A stretch of DNA of 64,000 nucleotides from Protopterus annectens (lineage: Eukaryota > Chordata > Ceratodontiformes > Protopteridae), in NCBI RefSeq assembly GCF_019279795.1, contig NC_056725.1, forward strand, positions 1,752,116,916 through 1,752,180,915, read 5' to 3'. The notes under the pieces are model-generated. The model did not search any database. It worked only from the letters and a program-made list of their open reading frames with translations, and was not told where the DNA came from. Positions 12,303 through 25,229 of this stretch are shown here, in pieces. The translations under genes and the position numbers were made by a program. Each line of letters starts with the position of its first letter. The stretch's first letter is position 1.

Positions 12303-13370
12303 TAGCTACTGCAGCCCCTATCATTTTGTTGTTTTTGTTTGTTGAAATTTCCCCGCTTATATACATCGGTGATGTAGAGTATGTGGGGAAAAACCAGAGG
12401 AAAAGGTGTTTACATAGTTTATAGTAGTGTTCTGGGATGGGCTTGTCTGCTGCCTGTGTAATTGGCAGATTCTGATGCATTTCACCTGCCAGCTATGCTA
12501 GTTCTCCTTGATTACCTTCCTACTACTGTTTTCCCTTCCCATTGCCTTCCTGTTTAAGCCGGGGGCATGCCGTGCAAACACAGTCCTCAAATGTGCACAG
12601 AGCTGCTATTTCCTGGTTTAAGTTTTTTTTTTCCCTTTAAAACCCGGTGCGTGGTGTATACACCCGCTTAGGCAATGTAAAGAGTACTAGGCAGCCTCAG
12701 ACACACCTCCTTGCTTAGCTCTCCTAAGCTAAGGGCAAACCCGAGAAACAGGGATCCAATCCGCTTTCAGTATACCTGACACACGCACCCATGATGTCAG
12801 CTAGCTCTTAGGCTTGCACCAAGCTATTCCTGCTCTTACACTGTTGGGTGCTGACTAGCATTGAGGGGAAATCTGGGATTCAGTATCATTCCCCTCATTT
12901 GCATAGGACTGCCTGCTGATGCATAGTTACAGGTCCCACACTGAGCCCCCCTTAGCAACCACTGTTCACTGGCCATGTTGCCTTCTGCCTGCCACTGAGT
13001 ATAATGGCAAAATAGTGATTTTGGTTTGAATGCTTATTTCAGGTTATTTGTTTTTTCGCCCAATCCTGGTTGTGCGCCACTGCCCTACACTTAAACAGCC
13101 GAAATCGGTTAAAAAAATAAAAGTTATTTTTTTATTTTTTTAAACTGTTTTCCATGCCAGTGGCCATATATCTGGCCATTGGCATTCTTTACACATTATA
13201 TACACCCTTTATTTGGAGCTGTCACGGCTCAGTTTTGTAGTTTGCAGAAATGTACTCTGTTACTAACCAAGTACATTTCTGCAGATTTCACTAGTCCTGC
13301 ATGGCCAGCTGCCAGCTTCCTGGATTGCAAATTCACCACATTTATGGTTTTCACCTGCAAATGGGGTAAT
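12303..13370. other. Unassigned stretch upstream of Harbinger transposase
   Basis: I found no coding motifs. An A/T-rich run lies at 13100-13145. If the transposon is long, its promoter, first exon and right end should be here. I could not identify an inverted terminus. Confidence 0.35.
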
Positions 13371-13472
13371 GTGCAGGAATAGTGCAGGAGCACTCGTGCA
13401 CGTCCCTGCAGCTTATTCCTGGATCACACGGCAGACATATTGGCTCCTGGAGCTCCTGCACTGTTCCTGCAC
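13371..13472. repeat. Inverted repeat, 21-bp arms
   Basis: The left arm GTGCAGGAATAGTGCAGGAGC (13371-13391) is matched by its complement at 13452-13472 with one mismatch and a 60-bp loop. The pair could form a hairpin or mark the edge of a small DNA element. No owner is identified. Confidence 0.75.
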
Positions 13473-13948
13473 ACCGTGAATCTGGGGGTATATCTTTTGC
13501 AGTATCATTTAGTGAATAAGTGGATTTTATTTTCATTGGCTGATAATTCTTGTTTAATAATTATTTATCCTTCTTGTGATTTATGCAATGTTGTATGATT
13601 TTTGAAGAACACATGAAGTGTATCAGAATAAAATATTCACCTTTTTTAGGTGTTTTTGTAGACAGGTGTTTTTCTATGTAAATTATTTTGTTCAGGTGGA
13701 TGAGAGATGAAATAGAAAAAAAATTGCTGCTTCTGTTTTCTTTATGAAATAATGTTTCAAATGAGTTGACTATGAATGGTTATGTATCATTTAATCAATA
13801 TGCAATTATTTAAGAAAAATACATTTAAAATATTGCTAAGACACTAGACACATTTGTGTCACTACCAAGGTCGCAAAGCACAAAAAGCAAGCAAGCCCCC
13901 TCCACTCTCCAATGTGAAGGTAAGCCCTCACACCTCCAAAATATCTGC

Positions 13949-14012
<64 letters not shown>

Positions 14013-14041
14013 GTATGTATCTATCTATCTCGATATAGATA

Positions 14042-14114
<73 letters not shown>

Positions 14115-14116
14115 TA
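13949..14116. repeat. (ATCT)n followed by (GT)n microsatellite
   Basis: About 20 ATCT units (13949-14030, with two GTAT interruptions) are followed by an AT-rich joint, about 31 GT units (14042-14103) and a short GA run. Frames reading SIYL repeats here are artefacts. Confidence 0.97.
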
Positions 14117-14371
14117 ATCATTTAAAATGTTGGAACTCACAATGCTGAGTCCTAAATATGGAGACTGAATAACCAAAACATTCAGACCAGCTCATACTAA
14201 ATCTGAGGCTGGCATTTCTCAGAATATTCCCTTTTATCTTTCAGATATTATACCATTTGATCCCTGAGTTGATATATATAAGTTTGGGAGGGCTCTTGCC
14301 CCCACATCAGGGGGTACAGGGGGAGTTCCCTCTGAAAACGACATGTTTAAAGCATAAGAGTGATGTTTAAA

Positions 14372-14372
<1 letters not shown>

Positions 14373-14432
<60 letters not shown>

Positions 14433-14436
14433 TGTA
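14373..14436. repeat. (TG)n microsatellite
   Basis: About 32 TG units with one G interruption near the 3' end. It sits in otherwise unassigned AT-rich sequence. Confidence 0.97.
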
Positions 14437-15458
14437 TGCCAACTTTAGCATTGTACAAACCCACAGAAGAGAGAGAAAGTGAAGACAATTTAAAACTCCA
14501 TTTCAATCTTCTTCCAGTCTAACCATCATGACAAGATGCCAGTGATCTTTCAGATTCATGATATGAGCAATGATCACAACAAACATTTCACCTCCATTTT
14601 CAAACTCTGCTGTCCTTGTATCATCTCCTGTTTATACCATATGCTAACAGCAGTCTTATCTTAAAAGGAAGTGAGTCAACAGGTTTATAAATTAGAGCAA
14701 TTATAATTTTGGGTTTAGTTTTACATGTGCAACTATGCAGAGGACTTTATGTGTGATGTCATTTTAGCTGTGTATTAAGAAGTTACTGTGTTAAGTGTTA
14801 AACTATTAAATGCAGATTTCAATATTGTATTCTTTTTCAGCAGTGCATTGTCAAAGATTTATTTTCTGCTTAGCCATTTGTTCTTTCTTCTTTTATATGT
14901 GATAAAGTAATATAAATTGCTTTTATATAAATAATTTCAAGATGTTGCATAGTCTAAGAAACTGAGTCAGTATATATTTTCACAGTTGAAATTGTAGTTT
15001 GTCCATTCTGGAAATTACAGTTAAGCTCTCATATATTTAACAGGCACACATTTATTCATGTCTGTGACTGAAAAATGGCAATGCAGGAAATGTGTACATT
15101 CATTGTCACAACGTATAGAGGCATGGAAAGAGGGGTGGATAAAGGAAAGCAACTGTGGCCAGTGTGACTGTTGAAGAGGACACTGACATACTATTGACTA
15201 CTTAAATAGACCCACTGCTATTAATCAGACAGACAAGAAATTTTCCATGAATTAAATGCTAATGGTTTGGAAAAGGTATAAAGCAAGAAGTCACACATAT
15301 GTGGTACAAATAGATTCAGGGTATGTCTCTGCTTAAAGGTCAAATAATTACAAAAATCTGTCTGCTAACCTGGCCCTGAAATTCAATAATCCAGTTTTGC
15401 AAACAATAGATTAACAATACATTTGCGAATGATACAATTATGATAAACTATCAGACCA

Positions 15459-15551
<93 letters not shown>

Positions 15552-17089
15552 ATGTGTTATAATGTCAGTCCTACATTTAGGATATATATTACAGAAAATA
15601 AACTCAGTACTTATTCTCCATCGTCTGTGATTTAAATCTTGAAATTCTGAGCTATACAATTATGAGTACATCACTCTAAACAACATCTAAATAGATGTTT
15701 TCAGCTGTTCTCAGACCCCTAAAAGGGTTTTGCATCTGGCAAACCCTGATTTATTATTCATACTCTTTAACCAGCACTGCATAATGATAACAATAATTAC
15801 CCCCAGATCTTTACAAACTGTATCTCAGAATTCTGTGTTTCATAATTCTGATATTTGAAGTTAACTGCAGTTATTACCAGGCATAATGCAGTTCATTGAT
15901 AAAAAAATATTTTGAGAATGATATGCATTAAATCAAGAGTGATATTATCTTAATTTTATGTGTTTCCAAATCCTTTTGCTTGAAGTATGTCACGTGTGGT
16001 AGACAGATGCTACATGTTAATGATCCACATTGTTTCCTCCAATGTAGATGTGATTGCATGGGAACTACATCTGCAAAGCTGACACCATATTACATAGAAG
16101 GGACAACTGGACTTAAGACTATTTTAGAAATGTGCACTAGTACCTTGGATACTAGGTAGCTAGCTACTGCCGTAACCAGTTATGCTTTACACTGTACAGC
16201 TGCAGATCAAAGTTCAATTACTGGTTACCCAGGATTTTATCCACCTCAGACTGAACCCATTGCTCCTCAGTGCAATTATACCAACAACAGCTAAAATTTG
16301 ATCAAGATTATTTAATATAGAAATACATACAATCACAGCATCTTCCAGGAGTGATTAACGGTATGTATCTCTCCCATGTCAACCCCTCCTTTGAATTCAC
16401 AGTTAAACTATAAGCAGTTAGACACCACTAGCCTTCCAAAGGCAAAATTATTAAATCGTATCTGCCTCTCAATTAGAAGTCCAAACAGTAAATGAATAAT
16501 TACATTGGAAAAATGGAATCCATCTTGAGATCTATTACAATAATGCAGACCAATTTGCAGAGTCTAGATATAAGACAGTAAGTTTTTTTTCTGCTTAAAG
16601 GATCCCAAGGCAGTCTTTCTTATTTGGATTTAAAATAGATGATGCATTTCCTGTTCTCACAGTCTTTTAGCTCTGTGTGTAAGTTAGGAGAGTCCAAATG
16701 AGATAATGCATTCAAGCACTGAAAATAAATACACATTTGAGTAGCAGATGTAATTTCAGTTTCAGTAATTCTGCTGCTTTTCCACAGAAAGAAATTTGGC
16801 ACTTAATAAAGATACATTTTTTTAATATAGATACTTTAAATATATTTCCATACTGTAAAATTTATACCAACTGCATTTTTTATGAAAAAAAATAATTTTC
16901 TTTATCATAATACCAATTTTACATTAAGCATTTGCTACAGTTCAAGGATTTAGATAACATAAATACAAACTGAGTTGTACTGCACATAACATTTTAATAT
17001 CAGTCTTTAAGTATATAACTCCAACTTGCTCACAGCTGATTTAAAAATTATTTATGAACTTTGCAGTTTACTATTCTACACGTTTTCTT
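14437..17089. other. AT-rich unassigned stretch with a long (GT)n tract
   Basis: Apart from an uninterrupted (GT)n of about 44 units at 15462-15549, I see no repeats, genes or transposon motifs. Open frames are short and lack recognisable domains. It may be single-copy intergenic DNA. Confidence 0.5.
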
Positions 17090-17375
17090 AATATTATTAT
17101 TATTATTATTATTGTTATTATTATTTATCCTAAATCACATCTCTGCCAAAACAATATTCAGTAATGTCTCTGCCAACAATATGATAGAACTAATAAACCA
17201 CACAAAAAAGAATTTGCAATTGCTTATATATATTATGCAGTGTCTGTTAAAAATGTCTGTAATATGTTGGAGCTTTTCTCCTTTGGCCTCCACTGAAAGG
17301 ATTTTTTGGATTAAACCCAGTCAGAAAAACCCATTAAAACAAAAGCAAAATAAATAAAATAAAATAAATAAACTT
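17090..17375 (+). mobile_element. (ATT)n plus dispersed repeat ending in the CTCTGCTGAAAATG-type module (copy a)
   Basis: A TATTATT run opens this stretch. The segment from about 17150 to 17320 is closely repeated at about 32775-32950. It then enters a module (about 17262-17375) reading GTTGGAGCTTTTCTCC, CCTCCACTGAAAG and CAGTCAG, with an AAATAAAT-type tail. That module recurs at 24.2, 32.9, 46.9, 47.9 and 55.9 kb. It looks like the 3' end of a SINE or a short LINE. I saw no Pol III boxes in this copy. Confidence 0.7.
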
Positions 17376-18091
17376 AGAAATTCAATGAGCCCCTCCATCT
17401 GCTCTCAGGCCACATGTATTTGTGAATGAAACCTGTTTACTGCCATCTGCTTTAACAACTCCTTTATACTGTGACAGGGATGTAGCTCTAGCATCATAGT
17501 TCAGTTACTGCAGCATGTGTTACGTGTCTTATTCAAGATTCACCGAGGTTGTGTGTTAAGTATTCTAAATTTATGAGTCAGACTACAAAACCTGTTTAGG
17601 CATAGTAATAACCCCCAGCAATCAACTCTTAAAAATAGCTAACATGTTCATAGATTTTATGACATTTGCATTTATTCCCAAGCTACAGGTAATACTGTGA
17701 CTCAGTCTTGTCACTATAATTTTCTGTAGGTGCGTGCGCTTTGTGCCCATCTTTTAGCAGAGATGTGTTTTTGATCTGTCCACCTACTGATTTAACAAAC
17801 CAATAATTTAAAAATATTTAATTAAAAAACTACACACCTGCAGTTAAATGCCACAAGGCCCTTATATTTCCATGTAGTTTGTGGCAATGTCTTTAGACTA
17901 AAAATATCATTTCATATCCCTCGATTCATTTATTTGAAAACTTTTTGGCAAAGTATGCCAGTTTGTTGATAGTATTTTACTGTGACTGCTTTATTTTGAA
18001 TAGCCTTTGCTATAGTCTTAATGGTACTGAGAATTTCCTCATAACTGTGTATTAGATAAATGAGTCCATGGTATGTACACATGAAGATATA
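17376..18091. other. Unassigned stretch left of Tc1-1
   Basis: AT-rich DNA with no motifs I can name. It ends at the TA dinucleotide that serves as the insertion site of the Tc1 element. Confidence 0.45.
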
Positions 18092-19440
18092 CAGTGGATA
18101 TAAAAAGTGTACACACCCCTGTTAAAATGCCAGATTTTTGTGATATAAAAAAATGAGACCACAATAAATCCCTTCAAAACTTTTCCAACCTTTAATGTGA
18201 CCTATAACCTATATAATTCAATTGAAAAACAAAAAAAATCTGTTAGGGGAAAAATACAAAAAATTAAAAAAATGTACAATATACTGATTATATAAGTGTG
18301 CACATCCTTAAACTAATACTTTGTTGTGTGTGCACACCCTTAAACTAATACTTTGTTGACGCACCTTTTGATTCAATTACAGCATTCAGACTTCTTGGAT
18401 GCACACCTGTTATCAATTAAAGAGACTCTGATTAACCCCAAATAAAGTTCAGTTGTCCTACTAGGATTTTCCTGACATTTACTCAGTTGCCTGCTACAGC
18501 AAAAGCCATGGTTTGCAGACAGCTTACAAAGCATCAAAGGGATCTCATTGTTGAAAGGTATCAGTCAGGAAAAGGGTACAAAAGAATTTCCATCATGGAA
18601 CACAGTGAAAACAGTCATCAAAAATGGAGAAAATATGGAAAAACAATGATGTTGCAAAGAACTGGACGTCCCTCCAAAATTGATGAAAAGACATGATGAA
18701 AACTAGTCAGGGAGGCTCTGAAGAGACCTACAGCAATACTGAAGGAGCTTCAGGAATTTCTGGCAAGTATTGATTGTGTACTACATGTAACAATAATCTC
18801 CCTTATTCTCCATATGTCTGGCCTATGGGGTAGGGTTGCAAGATGGAAGCATTTTCTTACATAGAAAAACATCCAGGCCTGGCTAAAATTTGCAAAACGA
18901 CAATGACCCTAACCATACATCCAAATCAACAAATGAATGCCTTCACCAGAAGAAAATTAAAGTCTTGGAATGGCCTAGCCAGATCCCAGACCTAAATCCA
19001 ATAGAAAATCTGTGGGGTGACCTGAAGAAGACACACACAAGAGATACCCTCACAATCTGACAGATTTGGAGCGTTTTTGCAAGGAAGAGTGGGCAAATAT
19101 TGGCAAGTCAAGATGTGCCATGCTGATAGACTCCTACCCAAGAAGACTGAATGCTGTAGTTAAATCAAAAAATGTATCAACAAAATATTAATTTAAGGGT
19201 GTGCACACACAACAAAAAATTAGTTTAAGGGTGTGCATATTTATGCAACCAGCATATTGTATGCTTTTTATTTTTTATATTTTTCCCCTAACAGATATGT
19301 TTGTCTTTCAATTGAATTGTACAGGTTATAGGTCACATTAAAGTGGGAAAAGTTTTGAAATGATTTAGTGTGGTCTCATTTTTTTTATATCACAAAAACC
19401 TGGCATTTTAACAGGGGTGTGTACACGTTTTATGTTCAAT
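18092..19440 (+). mobile_element. Tc1-like DNA transposon, decayed (Tc1-1)
   Basis: The left end reads CAGTGGATATAAAAAGTGTA next to a TA dinucleotide. The right end is its diverged complement (about 19200-19440). The terminal inverted repeats are about 200-230 bp. Each carries a direct repeat of a GTGTGCACACCCTTAAACTAAT-like block, the IR/DR layout of many fish Tc1 elements. The strings GTTAAAATGCCAG and CAATTGAAAAACAAA match a Tc1 type I know to be widespread in fishes. The element is about 1.35 kb and its transposase is eroded, so it could move only if supplied in trans, if at all. Confidence 0.88.
18487..19160 (+). pseudogene. Tc1 transposase remnant
   Basis: The N-terminal frame (18487-18696) has a Tc1-type helix-turn-helix: LTKHQRDLIVERYQSGKGYK, then QKWRKYGKTMMLQRTGRPSK, the paired-like DNA-binding part. 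A stop follows, and the middle is short and scrambled, so most of the catalytic core with the first two Asp is missing or unreadable. Near 18970 the C-terminal signature [20 protein letters not shown] is intact and includes the Glu of the DD34E triad. Function is not plausible. Confidence 0.85.
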
Positions 19441-19532
19441 GGCTCCTGGTAGAAAGGCACTGTTGCCATGATGCAATATTTTGTGATTCAGAGACATATT
19501 ATTCACAGTGAGGAGAATATTATTATGTCCTA

Positions 19533-19718
19533 ATTTGCATGTTTCTGAATCACTTTAACTACCATGAAGTGCAGAGCAGCACATCCTGCAGTAGATTTAC
19601 ATGTTTTTGAATCACGTTAACTACCATGATTGTAGATCAGCACTTCCAGCAGTAGATTTGCATGTCTCTGAATCACGTTAACTACCATGAAGTGCTGATC
19701 AGCACTTCCTGCAGTAGA
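19533..19718. repeat. 62-bp tandem repeat, 3 units
   Basis: Units start at 19533, 19595 and 19656. Each has ATTTRCATGT, a TGAATCAC near-palindrome, TTAACTACCATGA and a TGATCAGCACTTCC segment that is partly self-complementary. Differences between units are scattered. Confidence 0.88.
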
Positions 19719-20734
19719 TAATAGTGCTGGAGGCCACATCATGTTAGCACAGGCACTTCCCCTTAATCACTTTCCCACACACAATGAACACATTTAAACA
19801 TACCAACACATGCACACCATGTACCCAGTACCTGCCCCTGTTATTGGCAGAATGTCTCCAATGTCTCCTTTCTCCTGCCCCCATAAATCAAGCACAATTT
19901 CAGTCAGTTGTTAATGCCAAACATTGACATTTTATACTTCACATCATTCAGTAAATCTGGGAGAGGGCAAAAGATTTTAAACTTGCAACTTCTCAGGGTG
20001 TAGGAGCTATAATTCAAATCCCTCCCTGATTTTGTCCTGTCCTGCACTATTAAGTTGAGAGGTCAGCCTGTTGTTCTGTGTCTATCTCCCTCGTACTTCA
20101 CAAACTGTTTCAGGCATTGACTAAAGCCCAAGATCCTCAATATTTATGTAAAAAATGTCTCTTGTACTAACTTCTCAGTTAGATCAGTGAGTTAGTGCTA
20201 AAGTTAACTTTTGCAAGGGTGCAGAGTTCAGTGCCTTTAAGAAATACCAGTATTATCCCTGGTGTCTAGAATTTGCCAGCACCATGTTTTATTTATTTTT
20301 TTATTTTTTAAGTAAAGGCCTTTAAGGCATGCTATATACAGTATCCCTGGTGTCTAGTGTTTCCCCTCTTCCCTGTCTTGTGTAAGTGCCATTACAGCAT
20401 CAAAGATTATCCCAGGTGTCGAGCATCCCCACTCCAACCCATGTTATGCATACATGCACTTAAGGCAGAAAACGAAGAATTCTTCCTAGTGTCCAGGGTT
20501 GCTCTGTCCAGCATCCATGTAGTTCTTTCCGTTGACTAGTGTTCCCCCAAGATCCATGTATGTGCAATTCTTCCTGGCACCTAGTGTTCCCCAGACCCAC
20601 ATACTTTCAGTACTTCTGAGTGGATAGTGCTCCTCCCCCAACCCCCATGATTGTCGTTCTCTAATAGCTAGTGGTTTACTTGGTAGTCTAAGGGTGTGTG
20701 GAAGTATGTCAGTCACTCCGTCCTTCTTTCACAT

Positions 20735-20811
<77 letters not shown>

Positions 20812-21156
20812 TTAATTACATATGCATACACACATTACACATATACATGCACACAAACACACACACACACATTAAATACATATACATACACACATTACAC
20901 ATATACGCATATACATGCACACAAACACACACACAAACACACACACACACGTGCGTGCGCATGCACACACACACACACGCACGCATGCACGTGCACACAC
21001 ACATATTAATTACATACGCATACACAGACTACACATATACATGCACACAAACACACACAACATTAAATACATATACATACACACATTACACATATATGCA
21101 TATACATGCACAGAAACACACACACAAACACACACACACACACGCATGTGCACACA

Positions 21157-21235
<79 letters not shown>

Positions 21236-21238
21236 CTC
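20735..21238. repeat. Compound (CA)n array with a 193-bp higher-order repeat
   Basis: A pure (AC)n run (to about 20806) leads into two related blocks starting ATTAATTACA at 20811 and 21004, a period of 193 bp. A second pure (AC)n run follows (about 21160-21234). Each block holds ATTACACATATACATGCACA-like segments. The tract at 20950-21000 is an almost perfect alternation of purine and pyrimidine with GTGCGTGCGCATGC, which favours Z-DNA. Long frames of TH or VC repeats on both strands are artefacts. The flank at 20240-20680 shows loose repeats of CCTGGTGTCTAGTGTT. Confidence 0.95.
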
Positions 21239-21240
21239 CA

Positions 21241-24204
21241 TAATTTACTCCCTCACTAACTTCCTTACTGCTACATCCCAGGCAGACACACACTCACACA
21301 TACACTCCCACATGAAGCCCTTATATACACTCATGCACATACCTCCTAATTCTGCCCTCTGCTGCCACTAAACTCACAAGTACTTACTTCTACTGTGATG
21401 TATGAACATGGTCCTTTGGCCATGCTCACTACCATGAGGTGCATAGAGTGACCATGATAATCTACTCCTTCAGGTGGCTCCATTGATTACTTGGCATGTA
21501 GATGCCTTCCCTGAGACAGTTCCAGGGGAGAGAACACGGTTAATTAGTATAAGCCTCATTCGCATGTAGCAAAAGCACAGGGACAGTCCGATGCATGTCT
21601 TCATGTAAAAGCACTATGTTGGGGATGCCTTCAAATTCAAAAAGGCATCGCCTTTATGAATGTGGCTCATTACGTTTTATGTAAATGAGCCAACATATAT
21701 AACTATTCAAATCCCAGTTCAACAAATACAAGTGCATACCACAAGTAGAAAAGAAATGTTTTGTGTTTTTCATAAAAGATGGACCCATGTAATGTGCTGC
21801 CTTGCAAACTTTTTAAAGTGTTACAAATCAATAAATGAAATATTAATTTAATTTGTGCTGGTGTCACATAAATGTGAACACACACACACAGAGACATATA
21901 TACAGTATGTATTTGTGAACAGATATTCTCTGCATATTGTAGTACACAAATAAAATGATGCTGCTTTTTCCTTTACTTTATGGACAGTACTATCCCAGAA
22001 AACAAATATAAATAAACAAATAAAATAAGTAGTATGTCAGCAGCGTTATTTCAATGTTTCAAAATGAATTGCTATTGATGAAAATTGTTAGATTTACCAT
22101 GCAGGTTTCTATCATACACAATGACTGTCAGGATAATCAGGAGTCTATGATGTGTTTTCTATAGTTTGAAATTATTATTTTCATTATAATGTACCTCTGT
22201 CTACATAACAAAACACATGTTAGGTAAAAGGCATTTCTTATAGCTTTTGGTTAGTAATGGTGTCATGTGTCTTTCATTACTAGTATAACAGAGATTCCTG
22301 AATGAGGAAAATGTCTGCTTGTTTTTGTTTCAGATGTAGACGGCATGAAATGTTATTCTGCTCCAAAGCTTTCCCTTCAATATCAGAGAAATGTTATTAC
22401 CAAAGATATGTGAGAAAATCTGCACAGCAGATGGTTGGCGTCTGAATAACAAACTTCCTCTGCTAATGTTATCAATCATCTGATTTTCATGAGCAGTACA
22501 CTCAGTAGTGTAATATTCAAAGAAAACAAATTTGCGCAGGAATACTTTTAGACATGTCCTTTATTAGGTTACCGTGTGCTCTGGCATTGACATAAAAACA
22601 TGTATCACTTTGACTGATGAGCCAAAATTCAACAAAATAATGGCCTCCCATATGTAATATTTTTCCATCTTACCAGTATTAAAATGCAGATTTTGACTTC
22701 CTGCCTTAAGCAATAAAGACATCTTTTAGCTACAGCTGCAGAAAGACAGAAAGCATTAAGTATTTTTTTCTCCATGAAAGATCAACTAACCATGTTTTGG
22801 TGCCATTTTCACTGACAGAAAGACACAATCATTTATAATGCCTTTGTACAAAAGTAGTATATTGCTGATCATATTAGATTTACTAGTAAACGCTGCAAGT
22901 CACAAGCATAAATTACTGTAACATAGTCAGATATGCTATGACAGTAAATGTCAGAAGATTCATTTTTTAAATTTGATGACAGTGACTCCTATATGGATTG
23001 TTTTTATTGGCATTATTAATTTAGACACTCCCACCTGATAATTCATTATTTACAAGCCAATACAAAATTATTAGTAATGTTTTGTAATGCACTGCACTTA
23101 CCAGAGACAAAGAAATGAAAACAATATTTTCTTATACGTAAAAAAAAAGCCTTATTTTAGAGAATTAGGAGGAGGTTGGCAAGGTCATTTCATAACATTA
23201 TTATGCATTTAATCCTCATGGACTAGGTAAGCACAACTAAGCAAGTAAAGAATACAGATACTTATTTTCATATTTGACCTGGTACTGGATATAAACATGA
23301 ACAGCCTTTGTTTAAGAAGACCACAGTAGTATGTATGTAGAGCATGTGACATAACTGAGTGAATCATGATATTGGCATTGCCATAGCCAGTGCACCCAGG
23401 TCCTGCAAACTATCCATCACAATAATTAGAGAGGCTTATGTTCCAGCTGAAGTGGACATTGGGTGAACCAGGTTTTCCTGCAGTAGAAATGAGAACAGGA
23501 TTAGGACCACAGCAGAATTTATACTCCTAGGCGACAGAATCTAGTTTTTGACATGTGTGCATCAGCATGGACTTGTATATCTGTAACTGTGTATTTTTGA
23601 ACCACTACAATTAGATATTTTTATACATAATTTGCTGATTTATATACCTTCTATAATGCCCCAAAAAAGGAAGGTTTACAAATATTTTCTTATTGATGGA
23701 CTGAGAATGATTATCTAAGATAAACGTCTATGCTTTTGAAACAAAGGAAAAAAAAAAGGCTGTTATTCATGATAGCGTAATTTGTCCTAACATTTTTCAT
23801 AACACCACCAAGATTTATGGGAATGTAGTTGCAGTAGTTTTCTTAGTAAAGTAAACTAAGATAAAGGTATCATACTTATATGCAATTATTCACAGTATAT
23901 GTCCAAACAACTCAAAGGAGTGTGCATATACACAAAAGGTGTATGACATAGAAAATAATAACATTTAAGCATCATAAGTTAAATGTCCCATAATGTGCTT
24001 GTGAAAACTGTATCTGAGTATTTGTATTTCTGAAAACTGTAACTGTATCGGTATATCTTACAGTGTATGTTTAAAAGTGTACCATATTAACATCCTGTCT
24101 TCCCTTGTACATAGTAACAATGTATACAATAGTGCTATCTATATGTATTTATTGGTATTAAGATAAAAGAAAAAAAATGTTTGCAAACTTACTAACGGAA
24201 CTTT
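21241..24204. other. Long repeat-poor stretch
   Basis: I see no transposon or gene motifs. The sequence is complex and AT-rich, with homeodomain-like TAATTA/ATTAAT cores. A polypyrimidine-CAG resembling a splice acceptor at 22322-22333 is followed by a frame that stays open for only about 37 codons. It is the best place in the window to look for conserved non-coding DNA or a small exon, but nothing is proven. Confidence 0.4.
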
Positions 24205-24295
24205 TCATCTTAGACCTCTGCTGAAATGGGGTTCTGTTTGCCCAGTCAGATCATCCTGGTCAATAAATGTACTTAATTAATAAAAAAAAAACAAA
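24205..24295 (+). mobile_element. Dispersed module, copy b
   Basis: Reads CCTCTGCTGAAATGGGGTTC, then CCCAGTCAGA and an AATAAA-rich tail ending in ten A. It matches the modules at 17.3, 32.9, 46.9, 47.9 and 55.9 kb. Confidence 0.65.
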
Positions 24296-24368
24296 TGGAA
24301 CATCATCACTGATTGTGCAAGGAATAGGGATTAATGTTTTAACATCTTCATGGTCACTTAGACTTGAT

Positions 24369-24646
24369 GAAGTCACAGTGGTGCAGCGGTAGCATTGTCG
24401 CCTCACAGCAAGAGGTTCTCCCATTCGATTCTTGGCTGGAGCGCATTCTGTGTGGAATCTGCATCTCCTCCCCGTGGTTGAGTGGCATTCGAAAGACATG
24501 CATGAATGGGCGTGCCTTCGTTGAAGGTTGGGTGTCAGGCTGGCACCTTGGCACCATAAAAAAAATCGACTGCCAATCATTAGTGGACTGGAGTTTTGCT
24601 GTGGCGACCCCTAACCAGGAAAAGCCGAAAGAAAAACAACAACAAC
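24369..24646 (+). mobile_element. tRNA-derived SINE with perfect 19-bp target duplication
   Basis: The head GTGGTGCAGCGGTAGC resembles a Pol III A box, and TTCTCCCATTCGATTC resembles a B box, as in tRNA-derived SINEs. The body has TCTGTGTGGAATCTGCATCTCCTCCC. The 3' part has TGTGGCGACCCCTAACCAGG and ends in (CAA)n. The string ATGGTCACTTAGACTTGAT flanks it exactly at 24350-24368 and 24647-24665, which proves retrotransposition. Truncated relatives lie at 31523 and 43684 (minus). The one at 47085 shares the 5' half. Confidence 0.93.
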
Positions 24647-25229
24647 ATGGTCACTTAGACTTGATCTGGATAGACTTTCCTATATGTCTGTTTTTTTTAT
24701 GAGTACAGGCTTAAGAAGCACATTTGGGAAAGATATTATGCATACCAGTGCTTAAATGGGTGGGAACAGATGGGTAATTGTTTTATTTCATTAACTCATC
24801 AGATATCATATTAGTTACATTGCAGTTAATACACATGAACATCTGTCATGTCCTGGAATTTGTTTTCTCTTAGTAACATTCTGTTGAAAACGTAGTGGAT
24901 ACATTTTGGAGTTACAACAGACACCTATAATATTTTATATTTTTCTGTTTCATTCAGGACTGTTCTATGGTAGTTGTTTGTATCATAACAGTTTCAAGAG
25001 TTACTAATATAGCTGTAGACATTTATTTGTGAGGTGGCCCTGATATGCTGTTTCTGAATTCAATGAATTCCAATGAATTTGTTGTAGATTTTTTATGTAT
25101 TTCAATAAGACACTTCAGTGGGCAAGAAAATGTTTCTAATGTTGCTACAAGTAAGCTTATACATGTTGTCTAAAATGAAATAAATGGGCAGAGAACTTGT
25201 TCTTGTAAGTGCAGAATTAACTAGTGATT

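Noticed and set aside
20694..21371. Long open frames of Thr-His or Val-Cys repeats
   Set aside because: They are translations of (CA)n and its complement, open in several frames on both strands, so not genes.
22322..22450. Possible exon after a TTTTTGTTTCAG acceptor
   Set aside because: One frame is open for about 37 codons, there is no clear donor and the peptide is not recognised.
24369..24440. Functional tRNA gene
   Set aside because: A and B boxes are degenerate, no cloverleaf could be drawn, and the segment is part of a SINE with its own target duplication.
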